From the NCBI GenBank assembly GCA_004321915.1, contig SCQE01000021.1, forward strand, positions 186,001 through 250,000: a DNA stretch of 64,000 nucleotides, given 5' to 3'. This DNA is from Nitrospirota bacterium (GTDB lineage: Bacteria > Nitrospirota > Thermodesulfovibrionia > Thermodesulfovibrionales > Dissulfurispiraceae). This document shows, one piece after another, positions 1-8,587 of this stretch. The stretch's first letter is position 1; every line of letters starts with the position of its first letter. The translations under genes and the position numbers were made by a program. A model generated the notes under the pieces. It was given only the letters and a program-made list of their open reading frames with translations, was not told the DNA's origin and ran no database searches.

Positions 1-1
1 G

Positions 2-283
2 AAAGATCTTCCCGCCTTCCTCGGCCCCGGAGAGAGGGCTGCCATAAGTCTTGCCGTTAAAGAAGGTATTGCAAAAGTTTTTATTGACGAGGCCAAGGCG
101 CGCAGGGTTGCGAGGTTCAAGGGGCTTGAGCCTAAGGGCACGCTGGGAATATTGTGGGATGCGTATAAAAACAGGATTATCGACAGAAAAACTACGGAGC
201 TTCTTGTCTTCGATCTTGTTCAGGAAGGCTACAGGATTAAAGAGGATATTTTTATTGAGTTCTTGAGAAAACTGAAGGGTTGA
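2..283 (+). CDS. DUF3368/PIN-like protein, C-terminal part only
   Basis: The reading frame is open from the left edge to TGA at 281-283, so the N terminus lies outside the window. The 93 visible residues contain a 'GERAAISLAVKEG' segment, then 'VFIDEAKARRVA' and 'PKGTLGILWDAY'. This is the order and spacing seen in DUF3368 proteins, a PIN-domain family often encoded as VapC-like toxins: an acidic residue of the GEAEAI-type motif, a D-(D/E)-xxAR motif, and a GT(L/I)G turn. Family knowledge would make it a putative Mg-dependent ribonuclease, normally paired with a small antitoxin upstream, here unseen. The call rests on motif resemblance only. Confidence 0.7.
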   Translation, partial: KDLPAFLGPGERAAISLAVKEGIAKVFIDEAKARRVARFKGLEPKGTLGILWDAYKNRIIDRKTTELLVFDLVQEGYRIKEDIFIEFLRKLKG

Positions 284-424
284 ACAAAAAAAATACTTTG
301 AGCTATTGAGGCATCTATGTCGCCAAGAGTTTTTTATGACGATTTCTTCCACCGGCAAAATATAGAACAATTACGGGCAACTATTGCAGTATGATTGAAA
401 TTAAACAGAAGGCTGGAATATCGC

Positions 425-943
425 ATGCGTAAAGGCTACATACAGGTTTACACAGGCAACGGCAAGGGCAAGACGACCGCCGCGCTCGGGCTTGCCTTGC
501 GGGCTGCCGGCGCAGGTCATAAAGTCTTTATTGCGCAGTTTATCAAAAAACGCAGGTGCAGCGAGCATAAGGCGCTCGAAAGATTCAGCGATGTTATAAC
601 CGTAAAACAGTACGGCAAGGGGTTTATCTTGAAAAAGAAACCCTCGGCTGCCGATATAGGCGCTGCGCAGAAGGCCGTCACGGAATTAAAGGCTATAGTG
701 AAGTCAGGCGCTTATCATGTGGTAATACTAGATGAAGCCAATGTTGCGGTATACCACAAACTTATTTCGATAGAAGACCTTTTAGCTCTCATCGAATCCA
801 AACACAAAAAAACCGAACTGGTAATCACAGGCAGGTACGCGGACGAAAAAATAATAGAGGCCGCAGACCTTGTCACCGAAATGAATCCGCTCAAACACTA
901 TGTCTACAACGGGATCAAGGCAAGGGTCGGCATCGAAAAGTAG
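425..943 (+). CDS. cobO: Cob(I)alamin adenosyltransferase, CobA/CobO type
   Basis: Transfers the adenosyl group of ATP to cob(I)alamin or corrinoid precursors in coenzyme B12 formation. The P-loop 'GNGKGKTTAALGLALRA' sits at the extreme N terminus, as is typical of this family, and 'VVILDEANVA' supplies the second acidic motif; at 172 residues the length is normal. I chose ATG 425 because the family usually starts a few residues before 'IQVYTGNGKGKTT'; a TTG at 395 would add ten residues unlike the family. The last 44 bases overlap cbiD, so the two genes are likely translationally coupled. No cobalamin riboswitch was seen in the 141 bases upstream. Confidence 0.9.
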   Translation: MRKGYIQVYTGNGKGKTTAALGLALRAAGAGHKVFIAQFIKKRRCSEHKALERFSDVITVKQYGKGFILKKKPSAADIGAAQKAVTELKAIVKSGAYHVVILDEANVAVYHKLISIEDLLALIESKHKKTELVITGRYADEKIIEAADLVTEMNPLKHYVYNGIKARVGIEK

Positions 944-2180
944 GCTGCTCCGCTCCGGCTACACCACCGGCGCTTGCGCTGCTGCGGCTGCAAAGGCAGC
1001 GGCAATAATACTGCTCGAAGGACAAGAGGCAATAGGCGATAGGCAAGAAGTTGTTCATGTGGGCAGTGTTGAAATCCCCTTCCCCGACGGCAGCAGGCAT
1101 TCATTCAGGGTTCAGGGTTCAGGGTTCAGGGTTCAGGACAATGTCGCGTGGGCTTCTGTCATCAAAGACGCAGGCGACGATCCGGATGTTACCAACGGGG
1201 CGGAAATAATAGCTGAAGTGAGAAGTAAGAAGTTAGAAGTGGGAGCTGACAATTCTGAAAATAATACTTCTGTTTTCTCACTTCTGAGTTCCCACTTGAT
1301 CTCTATCAAAGGCGGCCCCGGTGTCGGGAGGATTACCAAGCCCGGACTTTCGATACCTGTCGGAGAACCTGCAATTAATCCTGTGCCGCGAGAGATGATA
1401 AGAACGGCAGTCAAGGAAGCAGTCAAGGAAGCAGTCAACAGTCGTCAGTCAACAGTCGTCAGTCAAGGGGAGACAAAGGGGGACTGTACCAGATTTATGG
1501 GCGAAGCCGTAGAATCGGGACTGTCCCCATCTATAGAAATAACCATTTCGGTGACTGACGGTGAAGAGCTTGCGAAGAGGACCCTTAACAGCAGACTCGG
1601 TATTATCGGCGGGATTTCTATACTCGGCACGACCGGTATAGTGCGTCCGCTTTCTGCAGAGGCATGGACGGCCTCGATAAAATCGGCTATGGACGTGGCC
1701 AAGGCCGTAGGCTGCGATGAGGTTGTTCTTTCGTCAGGCAGAACTTCCGAAAAAGCGCATATGAAGAAATTCGGTCTTCCCGAGGAATCCTATGTGATGA
1801 TGGGCGATTATCTTGAGTTTTCATTTAAGGAGGCTGCGACGCACGGGTTCAAAAGGATACATCTCTGCGCGCAATGGGCAAAGATGCTCAAGATCGCGAT
1901 GGGCACGCCGCAGACCCATGTGCGCCACGGGGTTATAGAACTCAGAAAATCGGTTGAGTTATTGAAAGGTCTCGGTATACAAATGCCTGACGGACGGGAG
2001 TTCAATACAGCGCGCGAGATATACGAATATCTCGCATCCTCATATCCGGACTCTTATTTGACATTCCTCGAAAAGGTTTGTTCTCGCGCAAAAGAAACAA
2101 CTGGGCAACTCACAAAAGGGGTTCCTGTAACCGGCCATCTTGTATCATACGGCGGCCTGATAATAGCGGACAGCGAATAA
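900..2180 (+). CDS. cbiD: Cobalt-precorrin-5B C1-methyltransferase CbiD, with in-frame repeat insertions
   Basis: CbiD methylates C1 of cobalt-precorrin-5B in the anaerobic cobalamin pathway. Hallmarks are 'RSGYTTGACAAAAAKAA' near the start, 'ASVIKDAGDDPDVTNGAEI', 'GGPGVGRITKPGL', 'VGEPAINPVPREMI' and 'LGIIGGISILGTTGIVRP'. The protein has 426 residues, while family members are commonly about 340-380. The excess falls between conserved blocks, where the DNA is tandem or inverted repeat (about residues 41-52, 68-79, 107-131 and 175-207). The frame is kept through all of them and the conserved blocks are intact, so the enzyme is probably functional. It starts inside the end of cobO. Confidence 0.9.
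   Translation: MSTTGSRQGSASKSRLLRSGYTTGACAAAAAKAAAIILLEGQEAIGDRQEVVHVGSVEIPFPDGSRHSFRVQGSGFRVQDNVAWASVIKDAGDDPDVTNGAEIIAEVRSKKLEVGADNSENNTSVFSLLSSHLISIKGGPGVGRITKPGLSIPVGEPAINPVPREMIRTAVKEAVKEAVNSRQSTVVSQGETKGDCTRFMGEAVESGLSPSIEITISVTDGEELAKRTLNSRLGIIGGISILGTTGIVRPLSAEAWTASIKSAMDVAKAVGCDEVVLSSGRTSEKAHMKKFGLPEESYVMMGDYLEFSFKEAATHGFKRIHLCAQWAKMLKIAMGTPQTHVRHGVIELRKSVELLKGLGIQMPDGREFNTAREIYEYLASSYPDSYLTFLEKVCSRAKETTGQLTKGVPVTGHLVSYGGLIIADSE
1104..1137 (+). repeat. Tandem heptamer TTCAGGG, 4.9 copies, inside cbiD
   Basis: Four exact copies of TTCAGGG (1104-1131) are followed by a partial TTCAGG. The period of 7 is not a multiple of 3, so each repeat is read in a different frame and gives the repetitive peptide 'FRVQGSGFRVQ'. 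The total insertion nevertheless leaves the downstream CbiD frame open. Confidence 0.95.
1215..1297. repeat. Inverted AGAAGT-rich repeat block inside cbiD
   Basis: GAAGTGAGAA (1215-1224) is the exact reverse complement of TTCTCACTTC (1275-1284), and AAGTGGGA (1237-1244) is the exact reverse complement of TCCCACTT (1290-1297). The two pairings cross each other, so this is not a simple hairpin but two copies of one AGAAGT-rich unit in opposite orientation. The encoded 'RSKKLEVGADNSENN' and the following residues look foreign to CbiD. Confidence 0.8.
1407..1527. repeat. Tandem 12-mer and 14-mer plus GGGACTGT repeats inside cbiD
   Basis: GCAGTCAAGGAA is repeated about 2.6 times from 1407, then a 14-base unit containing CAGTCGTCAGTCAA is repeated twice up to about 1466. 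GGGGGACTGTACC near 1479 and GGGACTGTCCCC near 1517 form a pair of short GGGACTGT units, the second of which is palindromic in its outer bases. The block encodes repetitive 'AVKEAVKEAV' and low-complexity residues between conserved CbiD segments. Confidence 0.8.
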
Positions 2181-2207
2181 AAACGGATATTTATAATTCG
2201 TATTTTA

Positions 2208-2237
2208 TTGCAAGTCGCAGTTTCTATGTTTTATTAT
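2208..2237 (+). promoter_or_regulatory. Possible sigma70-type promoter for the cNMP/motA/motB operon
   Basis: TTGCAA (2208-2213) and TATTAT (2232-2237) are separated by 18 bases, in the 94-base gap after cbiD and about 37 bases before the next start codon. Both boxes are imperfect. The Shine-Dalgarno-like GGGGGCGAG follows downstream. Confidence 0.4.
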
Positions 2238-2274
2238 AGTTTCCAACGCGGCTAAAGGGGGCGAGAGCGGAATT

Positions 2275-3405
2275 ATGGGCACCTACAACATCAAGACCTT
2301 TTATAAAGGACAGCTTATATGCAAAGAGGGACAGACCGGCGAGACCGCTTTTCTGGTAAAGAGCGGGGCGGTCACCATTTATAAAACGGTAAATAACAAT
2401 CAGGTGACCTTGGCCCATATCAAGCCGGGCCAAGTTTTCGGAGAGATGGGTGTGCTTAGCGGCGAGCCGAGAAATGCGTCTGCTGTGGCGGACGATTTCT
2501 GCGAGATCATCATAATTGACAAAGATGTGCTGGAACAGCATCTCCGTGAAAGTCCCAAGATAATTCAGGCCATAACAAAATCTGCCATAGACAGGCTTCA
2601 CAAAACAAACAAAAAGATTTCCGAACAGCCGGCAGGCAATGTGTTTATGAGCGTCTGCAGCATAATCGAGTTCATGTATCTGTCCAACAACAAACAAGGC
2701 GATGATACCGGAATACCGTATCACGAAGTTTCCCAGAGGATAAGGGAGATACTCTCCATCCCGCAGCTCGAAATCGATACGATCATCAAAAAACTGACAA
2801 GCATAAATATACTCGATGTGCTTGAGAAGAAAATCGGGTCCGAGGTTGTCAAGTCTTTAAAGATGCCGGATTCCAAAACATTCTTGAAGAAGGCAAAGCA
2901 GTTTTATGATGAATACCGGGACACGCTCCAGTATGCGGCGCAGGAAAGGGAGTTTATAGACATTCATGAGTTTGCGGACATCGTAAATACAACGCCCGAG
3001 CTTATTTACAAGAAGATCGGGACCGGAGAGATCCCGGACAATATTTTCTTCATACATAAACGGGCTGCCGTTGACTGGTCGCGCGAGGTGGGGGAGGGCT
3101 TTTTCAAGAAGGTGAAGAGGCGTTCACTCAATATCGAGGACCTGTCCGAGGTGGACGATATTGTGTATGTCGACGGAAACACGCTTCAGGAGGCGTTTTC
3201 GAGACTCGGCCATTACAAGATGGGGATTCTGGCTTTTATTGCCGGAGAGGAGGCCAAGGCCAAGATTTACGCAAATCTTTCATCGAAGATTGCAGGAGTT
3301 GTTAAAGAACAGGTCAGCGCCCGGCAGGAAGTTGACGAAATAGAAGCGGGCGATATCGAGAAAGAACTTATCCTTCTCATCAAATCCCTTAAAGGCGTGA
3401 AGTAG
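2275..3405 (+). CDS. Cyclic-nucleotide-binding protein with FliG-C-like C-terminal domain
   Basis: Residues ~8-120 form a cNMP-binding domain. Its phosphate-binding cassette keeps the key Glu and Arg ('FGEMGVLSGEPRNASA'), so nucleotide binding is plausible. A helical middle follows, with a possible HTH-like segment ('HEFADIVNTTPELIYKKI', ~228-245). Residues ~290-376 align almost without gaps, from memory, to the C-terminal domain of the flagellar switch protein FliG: 'DIVYVDGNTLQEAF', 'AKIYANLSSKIAGVVKE' and 'EKELILLIKSL' match FliG 'xLVxVDDxSIQ', 'EKFLRNMSxRAADIL' and 'AILLIVRRL'. The charged torque-helix residues look poorly kept. It is followed immediately by motA (stop and GTG overlap) and motB, so a role in motor control is inferred. 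The strong SD GGGGGCGAG supports ATG 2275. Confidence 0.75.
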   Translation: MGTYNIKTFYKGQLICKEGQTGETAFLVKSGAVTIYKTVNNNQVTLAHIKPGQVFGEMGVLSGEPRNASAVADDFCEIIIIDKDVLEQHLRESPKIIQAITKSAIDRLHKTNKKISEQPAGNVFMSVCSIIEFMYLSNNKQGDDTGIPYHEVSQRIREILSIPQLEIDTIIKKLTSINILDVLEKKIGSEVVKSLKMPDSKTFLKKAKQFYDEYRDTLQYAAQEREFIDIHEFADIVNTTPELIYKKIGTGEIPDNIFFIHKRAAVDWSREVGEGFFKKVKRRSLNIEDLSEVDDIVYVDGNTLQEAFSRLGHYKMGILAFIAGEEAKAKIYANLSSKIAGVVKEQVSARQEVDEIEAGDIEKELILLIKSLKGVK

Positions 3406-4181
3406 TGAATATAGCCACAATACTCGGCATTATCTTCGGGATCGGCATCTTGTCGTATGCGACCTCAGAGGCGACCACAAGTCTGCGCGTTTTTTTTAAT
3501 TTCTCGGGGATAGCGATCGTTCTCGGCGGCACTATCGCCGCCACTTTTATATGTTATCCGCTCAAACAGGTCATGCAGGTGTTCAGCGCTTTCTTTGTGG
3601 TCATGAAAAGGGAAGATCTTCCAATAGGAAACTATATCCACGAACTTGTTTATATTTCGGACCAGTTGTCTACGAAAGGCAGAGTCAATTTAGAAAAAGA
3701 GCTGCCGGGCATCGAGAATATTTTCCTGAAAGACGCGGTCCAGATGCTTATCGACGGGTATTCAAGGGAAGAACTCAGGGAGATACTGGATACGAGGATA
3801 AACCAGACCTATGAGCAGGAAATGGCTTCCACCGGCGTTTTCCGGTCGATGGCAAAATTCTCGCCCGCCTTTGGCCTCGTCGGAACGCTTATAGGACTTA
3901 TCAGCATGATGCAGACTATGGGCGGCGACATAAAACAGGTCGGCCCTGCAATGGCGGTTGCGCTTACCGCTACCCTGTACGGGATCCTTTTGGCCTATAT
4001 GGTATTTCTTCCGATAGCGGTAAAGGTCGAGGGCAGGATCGAGGAGCGTATCATTCTTATGTCTGTCATCAGGGACGGTATACTTTTTATGAAAGACAAG
4101 GCGCCGGGCCCGATTGTTATGGACAAATTAAAGGCTTACCTGCCGCCAAGAAAATGGGCTTCCATTAAGAAAAGAAGTTGA
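3405..4181 (+). CDS. motA: Flagellar stator protein MotA
   Basis: Inner-membrane ion-channel subunit of the flagellar stator. It has 258 residues and four hydrophobic segments (about 2-22, 27-50, 150-172, 182-205), with a large cytoplasmic loop between the second and third. The conserved 'SPAFGLVGTLIGLI' precedes segment 3, and 'GPAMAVALTATLYGILLAY' holds the small and hydroxyl residues of the channel-lining helix. The GTG start at 3405 overlaps the upstream stop codon by one base, which implies coupled translation with the cNMP/FliG-like protein. Whether the ion is H+ or Na+ cannot be told safely. Confidence 0.9.
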   Translation: MNIATILGIIFGIGILSYATSEATTSLRVFFNFSGIAIVLGGTIAATFICYPLKQVMQVFSAFFVVMKREDLPIGNYIHELVYISDQLSTKGRVNLEKELPGIENIFLKDAVQMLIDGYSREELREILDTRINQTYEQEMASTGVFRSMAKFSPAFGLVGTLIGLISMMQTMGGDIKQVGPAMAVALTATLYGILLAYMVFLPIAVKVEGRIEERIILMSVIRDGILFMKDKAPGPIVMDKLKAYLPPRKWASIKKRS

Positions 4182-4206
4182 TATATCCGATACCGCAGTA
4201 TTCAAT

Positions 4207-4869
4207 ATGACAAAAAAGAAGCTGTTTCAGAGAAGAAGAGAGGAAGAGGCAGAGCAGTGGCAACTCGCCTTTGCCGACATGGTCATACAGCTCATGTGCT
4301 TTTTCGTTCTGATTGCCGCAGTTTCGACTGTTGATGTGGAGCAGTATAAGACCATAGCGCAGTCTCTAGGAAAGGCCCTCGGCACAGATATAAAAGGTCT
4401 GCAGCAGAAGGAAAAAGACCTTCAAGACATAAAGAAAGAACTGGAAACCGTGGTAGGCAGTCAGCAGGACGCAATGGCCTTTGAGGTCAGGGCCAACGGG
4501 GTTGCGATACAGCTCAAGGAAGGGGTCTTTTTCTCTCTCGGCAAGGCCGACCTTATGGAGGACGCGTTTTCTATCCTGAAAAGCGTTACGCCGAGCTTAA
4601 TGAATATGAAATACCGGATCACTATTGAAGGGCATACGGACAATATCCCGATGCAGTCGGCCCAATTCCCCTCCAACTGGGAGCTCTCTGCAGCGCGCGC
4701 AAGCGCTGTTGCGCGATTTCTTATTGAACAGGGATTTCCTAAGGAGAAGATACAGGTGCTCGGATTGGCCGATACTAAACCCCTTGTGCCTAATACGGAC
4801 AACAGCAGCCAGCCCATACCCGAAAATCAGGCAAAGAACCGCCGCGTAGTGATTCTTATAAGTCAGTAA
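4207..4869 (+). CDS. motB: Flagellar stator protein MotB
   Basis: Peptidoglycan-anchoring stator subunit and partner of MotA. The single N-terminal transmembrane helix carries the ion-binding Asp in 'FADMVIQLMCFFVLIAAVS' (~21-39), and a short linker leads to an OmpA-like domain (~95-215) with 'ITIEGHTDNIP', 'NWELSAARASAV' and a final 'NRRVVILIS', which bind the cell wall. At 220 residues it is slightly short for MotB. It lies 25 bases after motA with no obvious strong SD. Confidence 0.9.
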   Translation: MTKKKLFQRRREEEAEQWQLAFADMVIQLMCFFVLIAAVSTVDVEQYKTIAQSLGKALGTDIKGLQQKEKDLQDIKKELETVVGSQQDAMAFEVRANGVAIQLKEGVFFSLGKADLMEDAFSILKSVTPSLMNMKYRITIEGHTDNIPMQSAQFPSNWELSAARASAVARFLIEQGFPKEKIQVLGLADTKPLVPNTDNSSQPIPENQAKNRRVVILISQ

Positions 4870-4896
4870 GTTCTTTAGAGATATTCTCGAAATAAA

Positions 4897-4982
<86 letters not shown>

Positions 4983-5086
4983 ACATGCCTGACTGAGCAG
5001 GTCTTTTATTTTAGCATAAACCCTCGCTTCATTAGCACAATGTGGTAAAATATCAAGTCTTAACAACATTTTTTGAGGAGCCTCAA

Positions 5087-6793
5087 ATGACAAATCAGAA
5101 TCCCGAAACAGCTCCGTCCGCGCCTTCGAATTTTATACGCCAGATAGCGGCCGAAGATATGCAGACCGGCAAGTTCGGAGGCAGGCTTATGACCCGCTTC
5201 CCTCCCGAGCCTAACGGCTATCTGCACATCGGACACGCCAAATCGATATGCCTGAACTTCGGTCTCGCCGACGAATTCAAAGGGCTCTGCAATTTTCGTT
5301 TCGACGATACCAACCCGAGCAAGGAAGATATCGAGTATGTCGAATCGATCATGGAAGACGTGCACTGGCTGGGCTTTGACTGGGCCGACAGGCTTTATTA
5401 TGCCTCCGATTATTTTGAAAGAATTTACGAGCACGCAGTCCAGCTGATCAAGGCAGGGAAAGCTTATGTATGCGACCTGAATGCCGATCAAATTCGGGAA
5501 TATAGAGGAACGCTTACGCAGCCGGGCAAAGAGAGCCCATTCCGCAATCGCTCTATTGACGAAAATCTCGACCTTTTCAGGCGCATGAGGGACGGAGAAT
5601 TCGAAGACGGCTCGCGAGTGCTCCGCGCAAAAATAGATATGTCTTCCGGCAATATCAATATGCGCGACCCTGTTATGTACAGAATAAAGAAAGAGGACCA
5701 TCACAGGACGGGCGATAAATGGCGCATCTATCCGATGTACGACTATGCGCATCCTTTGTCCGACTCGTACGAAGGCATTACGCATTCCATCTGCACTATA
5801 GAGTATGAAGACCACCGGCCGCTGTACGACTGGTTTCTTGACGAACTCGGCATACATCATCCGCAGCAGATAGAGTTTGCGCGTCTCAATATGAGTTATA
5901 CGGTGTTGAGCAAACGAAGGCTTTTGAGGCTTGTGAACGAAGGCCATGTGAGCGGCTGGAACGATCCTCGCATGCCGACATTGGCGGGGATGAGAAGGCG
6001 CGGATATACGCCTGCGGCCATCCGGAATTTCTGCGAGCGGATCGGCGTCGGCAAAAAAGAGAGCCTTGTCGATATTGCGCTGCTCGAATACTGCGTGCGG
6101 GAAGACCTGAACAAGAAAGCGCCGCGTGTTATGGCTGTTCTCAGGCCCCTGAAGGTTGTTATCACCAACTACCCGGAAGGGCAGGAGGAATTTCTCGATG
6201 CGATCAACAACCCCGAAGACCCTGCTGCAGGCACGAGAAAGGTCCCGTTTTCAAAAGAGCTGTATATCGAGAGAGACGATTTTATGGAGGCACCGCCGAA
6301 GCAATTTTTCAGACTTGCGCCCGGCAGGGAAGTTCGTTTGAGATACGCTTATTTTATAAAATGCGAAAGCGTTGTAAAAGATGAGCGCGGTGAGATCAAG
6401 GAAATTCATTGCACTTACGATCCGGCCACGCGCGGAGGCGACGCGCCCGACGGACGCAAGGTCAAGGCCACTCTGCACTGGGTTTCCGCCCGCCATGCTG
6501 TCGGGTCTGAGGTGAGACTCTACGATGCCTTATTCACAAAGGACAACCCCAACGATTCCGGGGAGGGTAAAGACTTTACCTCTTACCTTAATCCCAAATC
6601 CGTCGAGACGCTGGACAGGTGTTATCTTGAGCCGGGACTCAAGGATGCTGAGCCCGGAGACGGTTTTCAGTTCGAGAGGCTCGGATATTTCTGCGTGGAC
6701 ACTGCGGACTCAAAACCCGGCAGACCTGTATTCAATCGCACGGTTACGCTCAAAGACGAATGGGCCAAGCTGCAGAAGGCCTCTTCCAAATAG
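5087..6793 (+). CDS. glnS: Glutaminyl-tRNA synthetase
   Basis: Charges tRNA-Gln with glutamine. Class I signatures are '[13 protein letters not shown]' (HIGH) and 'TVLSKRRL' (KMSKS-type). '[19 protein letters not shown]' and '[10 protein letters not shown]' are typical of GlnRS rather than GluRS, and 568 residues is the usual length without an appended YqeY domain. ATG 5087 is preferred over GTG 5042 because GAGGAG lies just upstream and the protein then begins in the usual place. An extended -10-like TGGTAAAAT lies at 5043-5051. A separate gltX lies at 22040, so both direct charging routes exist. Confidence 0.95.
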   Translation: MTNQNPETAPSAPSNFIRQIAAEDMQTGKFGGRLMTRFPPEPNGYLHIGHAKSICLNFGLADEFKGLCNFRFDDTNPSKEDIEYVESIMEDVHWLGFDWADRLYYASDYFERIYEHAVQLIKAGKAYVCDLNADQIREYRGTLTQPGKESPFRNRSIDENLDLFRRMRDGEFEDGSRVLRAKIDMSSGNINMRDPVMYRIKKEDHHRTGDKWRIYPMYDYAHPLSDSYEGITHSICTIEYEDHRPLYDWFLDELGIHHPQQIEFARLNMSYTVLSKRRLLRLVNEGHVSGWNDPRMPTLAGMRRRGYTPAAIRNFCERIGVGKKESLVDIALLEYCVREDLNKKAPRVMAVLRPLKVVITNYPEGQEEFLDAINNPEDPAAGTRKVPFSKELYIERDDFMEAPPKQFFRLAPGREVRLRYAYFIKCESVVKDERGEIKEIHCTYDPATRGGDAPDGRKVKATLHWVSARHAVGSEVRLYDALFTKDNPNDSGEGKDFTSYLNPKSVETLDRCYLEPGLKDAEPGDGFQFERLGYFCVDTADSKPGRPVFNRTVTLKDEWAKLQKASSK

Positions 6794-6802
6794 GAATATC
6801 CG

Positions 6803-7318
6803 TCAGCGGTTTTTGGTCTTGTTGTTCTTTTTGGAGATTCGGGCCAAGCTTGGCGTTTGCTTGGTTTTAGGGTCAAAAAGGGCCTTTACTTCTTCCATTA
6901 GATCGTTTATATCTTTAAACTGTCTGTAAACCGATGCGAACCTTACATAAGCCACTTTGTCCAGATCTTTAAGCGCGGACATTATCTCCTCGCCTACCCA
7001 TGAACTCGGTATCTCTTTTGCCCCCAGCGCGAAAAGTTTCTTTTCGATCTCACCCTCGACTTCTTCGAGGCGGCTGATCGGTATCGGTCTTTTTTCACAG
7101 GCTTTTTTCAGGCCGGTTATAATTTTGTGCCTGTCGAAAAATTCACGGCTGCCGTCTTTTTTTATCACCATCGGGAGGGGGTCTTCGACGCGTTCGTAAG
7201 AAGTGAAACGCTGACCGCATTTGAGGCACTCTCTTCTTCTGCGGGTCACATCGCCGTCTTTGGCTGTCCTTGAGTCAATTACCTTGTCTTCGATGCTGCC
7301 GCAGAAGGGACATTTCAT
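6803..7318 (-). CDS. nrdR: Transcriptional repressor NrdR
   Basis: ATP/dATP-sensing repressor of ribonucleotide reductase genes. The N-terminal zinc ribbon has 'MKCPFCGS' and 'CLKCGQRFTSYER' (four Cys), and an ATP-cone follows from about residue 46 ('VIKKDGSREFFDRHKI', 'VAYVRFASVYRQF'). At 171 residues it is slightly longer than usual because of a Lys/Asn-rich tail. It is the last gene of the rpiB-glyA-nrdR operon, 7 bases after glyA, and ends 9 bases from the convergent end of glnS. Confidence 0.95.
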   Translation of the reverse strand: MKCPFCGSIEDKVIDSRTAKDGDVTRRRRECLKCGQRFTSYERVEDPLPMVIKKDGSREFFDRHKIITGLKKACEKRPIPISRLEEVEGEIEKKLFALGAKEIPSSWVGEEIMSALKDLDKVAYVRFASVYRQFKDINDLMEEVKALFDPKTKQTPSLARISKKNNKTKNR

Positions 7319-7325
7319 CTCGGTA

Positions 7326-8561
7326 TTATTTGTAGATAGGATGTCTGTCGCATAAGGCCTTAACGCGATCGTTCATTTTTGAAATGACCGATCCGTCGGA
7401 GCTGTTTTTTATTACGGCGGCTATAATGTCCGCGATCTCGTCCATCTCCTCGGGCCCGAAGCCCCTTGTGGTGACGCAGGGGGTGCCAAGCCTTATCCCG
7501 CTTGTAACGGCCGGGGGTCTGGTGTCATGCGGTATCGCATTTTTGTTTGCGGTTATGCCGGCTTTGTCCAGCGCTTCCTCCGCCTCTTTTCCGGTAACGC
7601 TCATGTCCCTTAGGTCCACTAACATAAGATGATTGTCCGTTCCTCCGGAGAAAATCTTAAAACCGCGCTTTATCAAACCTTCGGCCAACTTTGCGGCATT
7701 GGAGACCACTCTTTTCTGATAATCTTTAAAACCGGGTTCCAGCGCTTCTTTGAAGGCCACAGCTTTTGCAGCAATGACATGCACAAGCGGCCCGCCCTGA
7801 ATTCCCGGGAATATCAATTTGTCGACAGCTTTAGCATGCTCGCTTTTGCACATTATCATTCCGCCGCGAGGCCCCCTAAGCGTTTTATGTGTGGTCGAGG
7901 TGACGAAGTCGGCGTAGGGCACCGGAGACGGGTGGATCCCCGCTGCAATAAGCCCTGCTATGTGCGCTATGTCGGCCATAAGATAGGCGCCGACCGATTT
8001 TGCAACATCGGAGAATGCCTTGAAATCTATTGTCCGCGAATAAGCGCTCGCACCCACCACTATCATTTTGGGTTTGTGTTTTTCCGCGAGGGCTTTCACT
8101 TCGTCCATGTCTATGTAGCCGGTCTCTTTATGGACGCCGTAGTAGTCCGCTTTGTATATCATTCCCGTAAAGTTAACGGAGGCGCCGTGGGTAAGGTGTC
8201 CGCCGTTGCTGAGGCCCATTCCGAGTATCGGGTCTCCGGGCTTGAGGACCGAAAAATATACGGCCATGTTGGCCTGACTGCCTGAATGGGGCTGGACATT
8301 CACATGTTCGGCCCCGAATATTTCTTTTGCCCTGTTGATGGCAAGCTCTTCGACAGTGTCGGCATACTCGCATCCGCCGTAATAACGCTTATGCGGATAT
8401 CCTTCCGCATACTTATTGGTAAATACGGAGCCTTGCGCTTCGAGTACCGCCTTGCTCGCATAATTTTCTGAAGCGATCAAAAGTATTTTTTCCTGCTCTC
8501 TTCGGGTCTCGCCCTGAATAGCATTATAAATGTCCGGGTCTGTCTTCTTTAAATTTTCCAT
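7326..8561 (-). CDS. glyA: Serine hydroxymethyltransferase
   Basis: PLP enzyme that converts serine and tetrahydrofolate to glycine and methylene-THF. Evidence: 'LIASENYAS' near the N terminus, '[15 protein letters not shown]', 'QPHSGSQAN' and the PLP-lysine motif '[16 protein letters not shown]'. I start at ATG 8561 (411 residues), where '[15 protein letters not shown]' matches the usual N terminus; upstream in-frame codons to 8627 would add 22 atypical residues. AAGG lies ahead of the ATG. It is the middle gene of the operon with rpiB and nrdR. Confidence 0.95.
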   Translation of the reverse strand: MENLKKTDPDIYNAIQGETRREQEKILLIASENYASKAVLEAQGSVFTNKYAEGYPHKRYYGGCEYADTVEELAINRAKEIFGAEHVNVQPHSGSQANMAVYFSVLKPGDPILGMGLSNGGHLTHGASVNFTGMIYKADYYGVHKETGYIDMDEVKALAEKHKPKMIVVGASAYSRTIDFKAFSDVAKSVGAYLMADIAHIAGLIAAGIHPSPVPYADFVTSTTHKTLRGPRGGMIMCKSEHAKAVDKLIFPGIQGGPLVHVIAAKAVAFKEALEPGFKDYQKRVVSNAAKLAEGLIKRGFKIFSGGTDNHLMLVDLRDMSVTGKEAEEALDKAGITANKNAIPHDTRPPAVTSGIRLGTPCVTTRGFGPEEMDEIADIIAAVIKNSSDGSVISKMNDRVKALCDRHPIYK

Positions 8562-8587
8562 TCTTGCCTTGTTCCGCGTAGCTGGCG

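Noticed and set aside
284-424. Cobalamin riboswitch upstream of cobO
   Set aside because: Only 141 bases and no B12-box-like conserved core could be seen.
1104-1466. Regular repeats as a CRISPR array
   Set aside because: Units of 7-14 bases without spacers, lying inside an open cbiD frame; no cas genes nearby.
5060-5947. 295-codon open frame on the reverse strand
   Set aside because: Lies entirely opposite glnS, shows no recognisable motif, and its codons mirror the GlnRS coding pattern.
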